Position numbers and translations under genes: made by a program
Notes under the pieces: generated by a model
What the model was told of the DNA's origin: nothing
Database searches by the model: none
Seen by the model: the letters and a program-made list of their open reading frames with translations, nothing else
Source: Mycobacterium sp. 852002-50816_SCH5313054-b
Lineage (GTDB): Bacteria; Actinomycetota; Actinomycetes; Mycobacteriales; Mycobacteriaceae
Direction: 5' to 3'
Length of the DNA stretch: 64,000 nt
Assembly (NCBI RefSeq): GCF_001667185.1
Contig: NZ_LZIC01000063.1
Span: 1 to 64,000, forward strand
Shown: piece after piece, positions 62,579 through 64,000 of the stretch
Numbering within the stretch: position 1 is the first letter of the stretch
How the letters are laid out: the number at the start of each line of letters is the position of its first letter

Positions 62579-62586
62579 ATGTTCGA
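62571..62586. promoter_or_regulatory. LexA/SOS box at HNH gene start
   Basis: TCGAAC-ATAT-GTTCGA matches the mycobacterial SOS box (TCGAAC-N4-GTTCGA) perfectly. It overlaps the ATG at 62578, so LexA would cover the start. Confidence 0.85.
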
Positions 62587-62610
62587 GTATATGCGCGGCC
62601 ACCGACGGGG

Positions 62611-62940
62611 TTAGGGACCCGGATCCCCCTCGATGATCTCCGGGGCGACTTGCCGGTTTGCTCCGCCGTTACTCACCCAGGGCTGGGATTGCGGGCTCAT
62701 GATCCCGATCATGAAGTGGTGGCAAGCGCCCATGTCCCAATCCGGCGTCCCACCGCTGGGCTGCGGGAAAGGCATTCCGGGACACCAGACATAGCTGCAG
62801 GCGTGGTAGTTGCAGATCGCTATCGGATAGGTGAATGCGTTGGCCGTCCCCGCGGTGAATCCGAGGGCCGCGAGGGCGGTGGCACCCGACAGCAGCGTGC
62901 CGGCGAGTGCCCGCTTGATGAGGTGAGCTTTGGTGTTCAT
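62611..62940 (-). CDS. Small secreted protein with WCPG/WDM-CH motif (copy 2)
   Basis: 109 aa with a signal peptide over residues 1-35 ending in ANA. The mature part contains CNYHACSYVWCPGMPFPQP, then PDWDMGACHHFM, the same order as the protein at 51857. A Cys-rich start and a polar Gly/Asn tail follow. It is immediately upstream of the HNH gene and 61 bases from the ABC permease. Function unknown. Confidence 0.83.
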   Translation of the reverse strand: MNTKAHLIKRALAGTLLSGATALAALGFTAGTANAFTYPIAICNYHACSYVWCPGMPFPQPSGGTPDWDMGACHHFMIGIMSPQSQPWVSNGGANRQVAPEIIEGDPGP

Positions 62941-63001
62941 GCCCCGATTCCTATCTATCTGCCAGGCCTACCAATCCCAACAATGCGGCGTCGGCCACAC
63001 G

Positions 63002-63832
63002 CTAAACCCAGTACGGCACCCGGGCGCGGTATTGCCGCATCGCGAACGCGGCCAGCAGCCAGCCGACGGCCGTGAGCACCAAGACCACCACCCAGTGCCG
63101 CAGTTCCTGGTGGGCGCCCAGCAAGGGGGACCGGACGATATCGAGGTAGTGCAGCAGCGGGTTGAGCTCGACGATGCTCGACCAGCGCCCGGCGCCCTGC
63201 TGCCGCAGCGTGTCGTCGTTCCAGATGATCGGCGTCATGAAGAACAGCAACTGCACGACCGAGAACAGCAGGGGGCCGATGTCGCGGTAGCGGGTCGCCA
63301 GGATGCCGAAGCACAGTGCCACCCAGATGGAATTGAGCACGATCAGCGCCAGGGCCGGGATCACCGAGAGGTCGGCCCACGACCACGGTTTGGGAAAGAT
63401 GATCGCGACGACGACGTAGATGGCGATGTTGTGCGCGAACAGGATCATCTGCCGCCACACCAGCCGGTAGACGTGCACGCTCAGCGGCGTCGGCAGCTGC
63501 TTGATCAGCCCCTCGTTGGCGACGAACACGTCGGCGCCCTCCAGGATGGCGGCGTTGATCATGTTCCAGATGATCAACCCGAGCGTGACGTAGGGCAGGT
63601 GCACCGACAGGTCCAGGTGGAACAGCTTGGAATACAACCCGCCCATCGCGACGGCGGTGGTGCCGGTGGCGATGGTGATCCAGAACGGCCCGAGCACCGA
63701 GCGGCGGTAGCGCTGCTTGATGTCCTGCCAGCCCAGGTGCAGCCACAGCTCGTGACGGCGGAAGCCGGCGAGCAGGTCGCCGCGCGCGCGGGCGAAGGTC
63801 CGCGATTGCGCGGCCGCATCGATGAACGTCAT
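63002..63832 (-). CDS. ABC-2 type polysaccharide export permease (Rv3783-type, Wzm-like)
   Basis: 276 aa from the ATG at 63832, which overlaps the glfT1 stop by ATGA; an upstream start at 63892 is less likely. Six membrane helices are visible after an amphipathic N-terminal region (DLLAGFRRHELWLHLGWQDIKQRYRRS). With an ATP-binding partner (Rv3781 type, beyond the window) it is proposed to export lipid-linked galactan across the membrane. Its position behind glfT1 supports that. Confidence 0.93.
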   Translation of the reverse strand: MTFIDAAAQSRTFARARGDLLAGFRRHELWLHLGWQDIKQRYRRSVLGPFWITIATGTTAVAMGGLYSKLFHLDLSVHLPYVTLGLIIWNMINAAILEGADVFVANEGLIKQLPTPLSVHVYRLVWRQMILFAHNIAIYVVVAIIFPKPWSWADLSVIPALALIVLNSIWVALCFGILATRYRDIGPLLFSVVQLLFFMTPIIWNDDTLRQQGAGRWSSIVELNPLLHYLDIVRSPLLGAHQELRHWVVVLVLTAVGWLLAAFAMRQYRARVPYWV

Positions 63833-64000
63833 GCCGACCCTCCAGGCGTCCCGAAGCGCTCGCGACGGCCCAAGCGGCGCAACCGAATCCACTCAACCAG
63901 GCCCTTGGGGTCGCGGCGGGTCACCAGGAAGAACCAGCCGAATCGGACCCACTCCTGGAACAGCAGCTTGCGCAGGCCGGGTTGGGCCATCAGGTAGCCG
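63829..64000 (-). CDS. glfT1: Galactofuranosyltransferase GlfT1, C-terminal end only
   Basis: 56 C-terminal residues ending at TGA (63829-63831), including GYLMAQPGLRKLL and FGWFFLVTRRDPKG. The start lies beyond the window. The overlap with the permease start and the order match Rv3782-Rv3783. GlfT1 adds the first galactofuranose residues to the lipid-linked linker. Confidence 0.8.
   Translation of the reverse strand, partial: GYLMAQPGLRKLLFQEWVRFGWFFLVTRRDPKGLVEWIRLRRLGRRERFGTPGGSA

Overview
The window is a high-GC mycobacterial chromosome segment. It carries the mycolyl-arabinogalactan cell-wall cluster and is collinear, in reverse orientation, with Rv3835 down to Rv3782 of M. tuberculosis. 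The shared genes look slow-grower-like. However, the nine-gene sulfolipid locus (Rv3820c-Rv3828c) is absent, embR lies next to embA (an arrangement described for M. avium), and several accessory genes replace M. tuberculosis genes. I infer a non-tuberculous slow grower related to the M. avium or M. simiae groups. It is probably not M. avium itself, because DprE1 keeps the cysteine that is reported to be changed in that species.

Layout. 1-3.4 kb: a septum-formation-type membrane protein (partial), serS and an AraC regulator. 3.4-8.7 kb: a methyltransferase, a DUF2834 protein, a TetR regulator with two matching operators, an FAD oxidoreductase, and the Rv3819/Rv3818 metallo-beta-lactamase-Rieske pair. 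8.8-12 kb: three tandem acyltransferases and a HAD phosphatase. 12-16.6 kb: a PE protein, an LGFP-repeat amidase and Erp, on the minus strand. 16.9-23.4 kb: galactan and arabinan genes glf-glfT2-Rv3807c-ubiA-aftB. 23.7-36 kb: mycolate genes fbpA, fbpD, Rv3802c, fadD32, pks13 and accD4. 36-42.3 kb: an accessory block with an MmyB-like regulator and SDR pair, fadE35, and a CRP-like/GarA-like/membrane-protein operon divergent from a DUF1918 gene across DosR-like boxes. 42.5-59.9 kb: embB-embA, then an insertion of embR plus an ArsR-SRPBCC-DinB operon and a small secreted protein, then embC-aftA-dprE2-dprE1-gtrA. 59.9-64 kb: a GreA-like factor, a PTPS-like protein, a DUF222-HNH gene with an SOS box, a second small secreted protein, an ABC permease and the end of glfT1.

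How the genes work together. Glf and GlfT2 (with GlfT1) build the galactan. UbiA, Rv3807c and DprE1/DprE2 make decaprenylphosphoryl-arabinose. AftA, EmbA/B/C and AftB polymerise arabinan from it. FadD32, Pks13 and AccD4 condense mycolic acids, and FbpA and FbpD belong to the family that attaches mycolates to the arabinan. Many neighbours overlap by ATGA or GTGA, or converge with only a few bases between stops, so the region is densely packed. The least ordinary parts are the DosR-like/CRP/GarA cassette, the split emb operon and the paired small secreted proteins.
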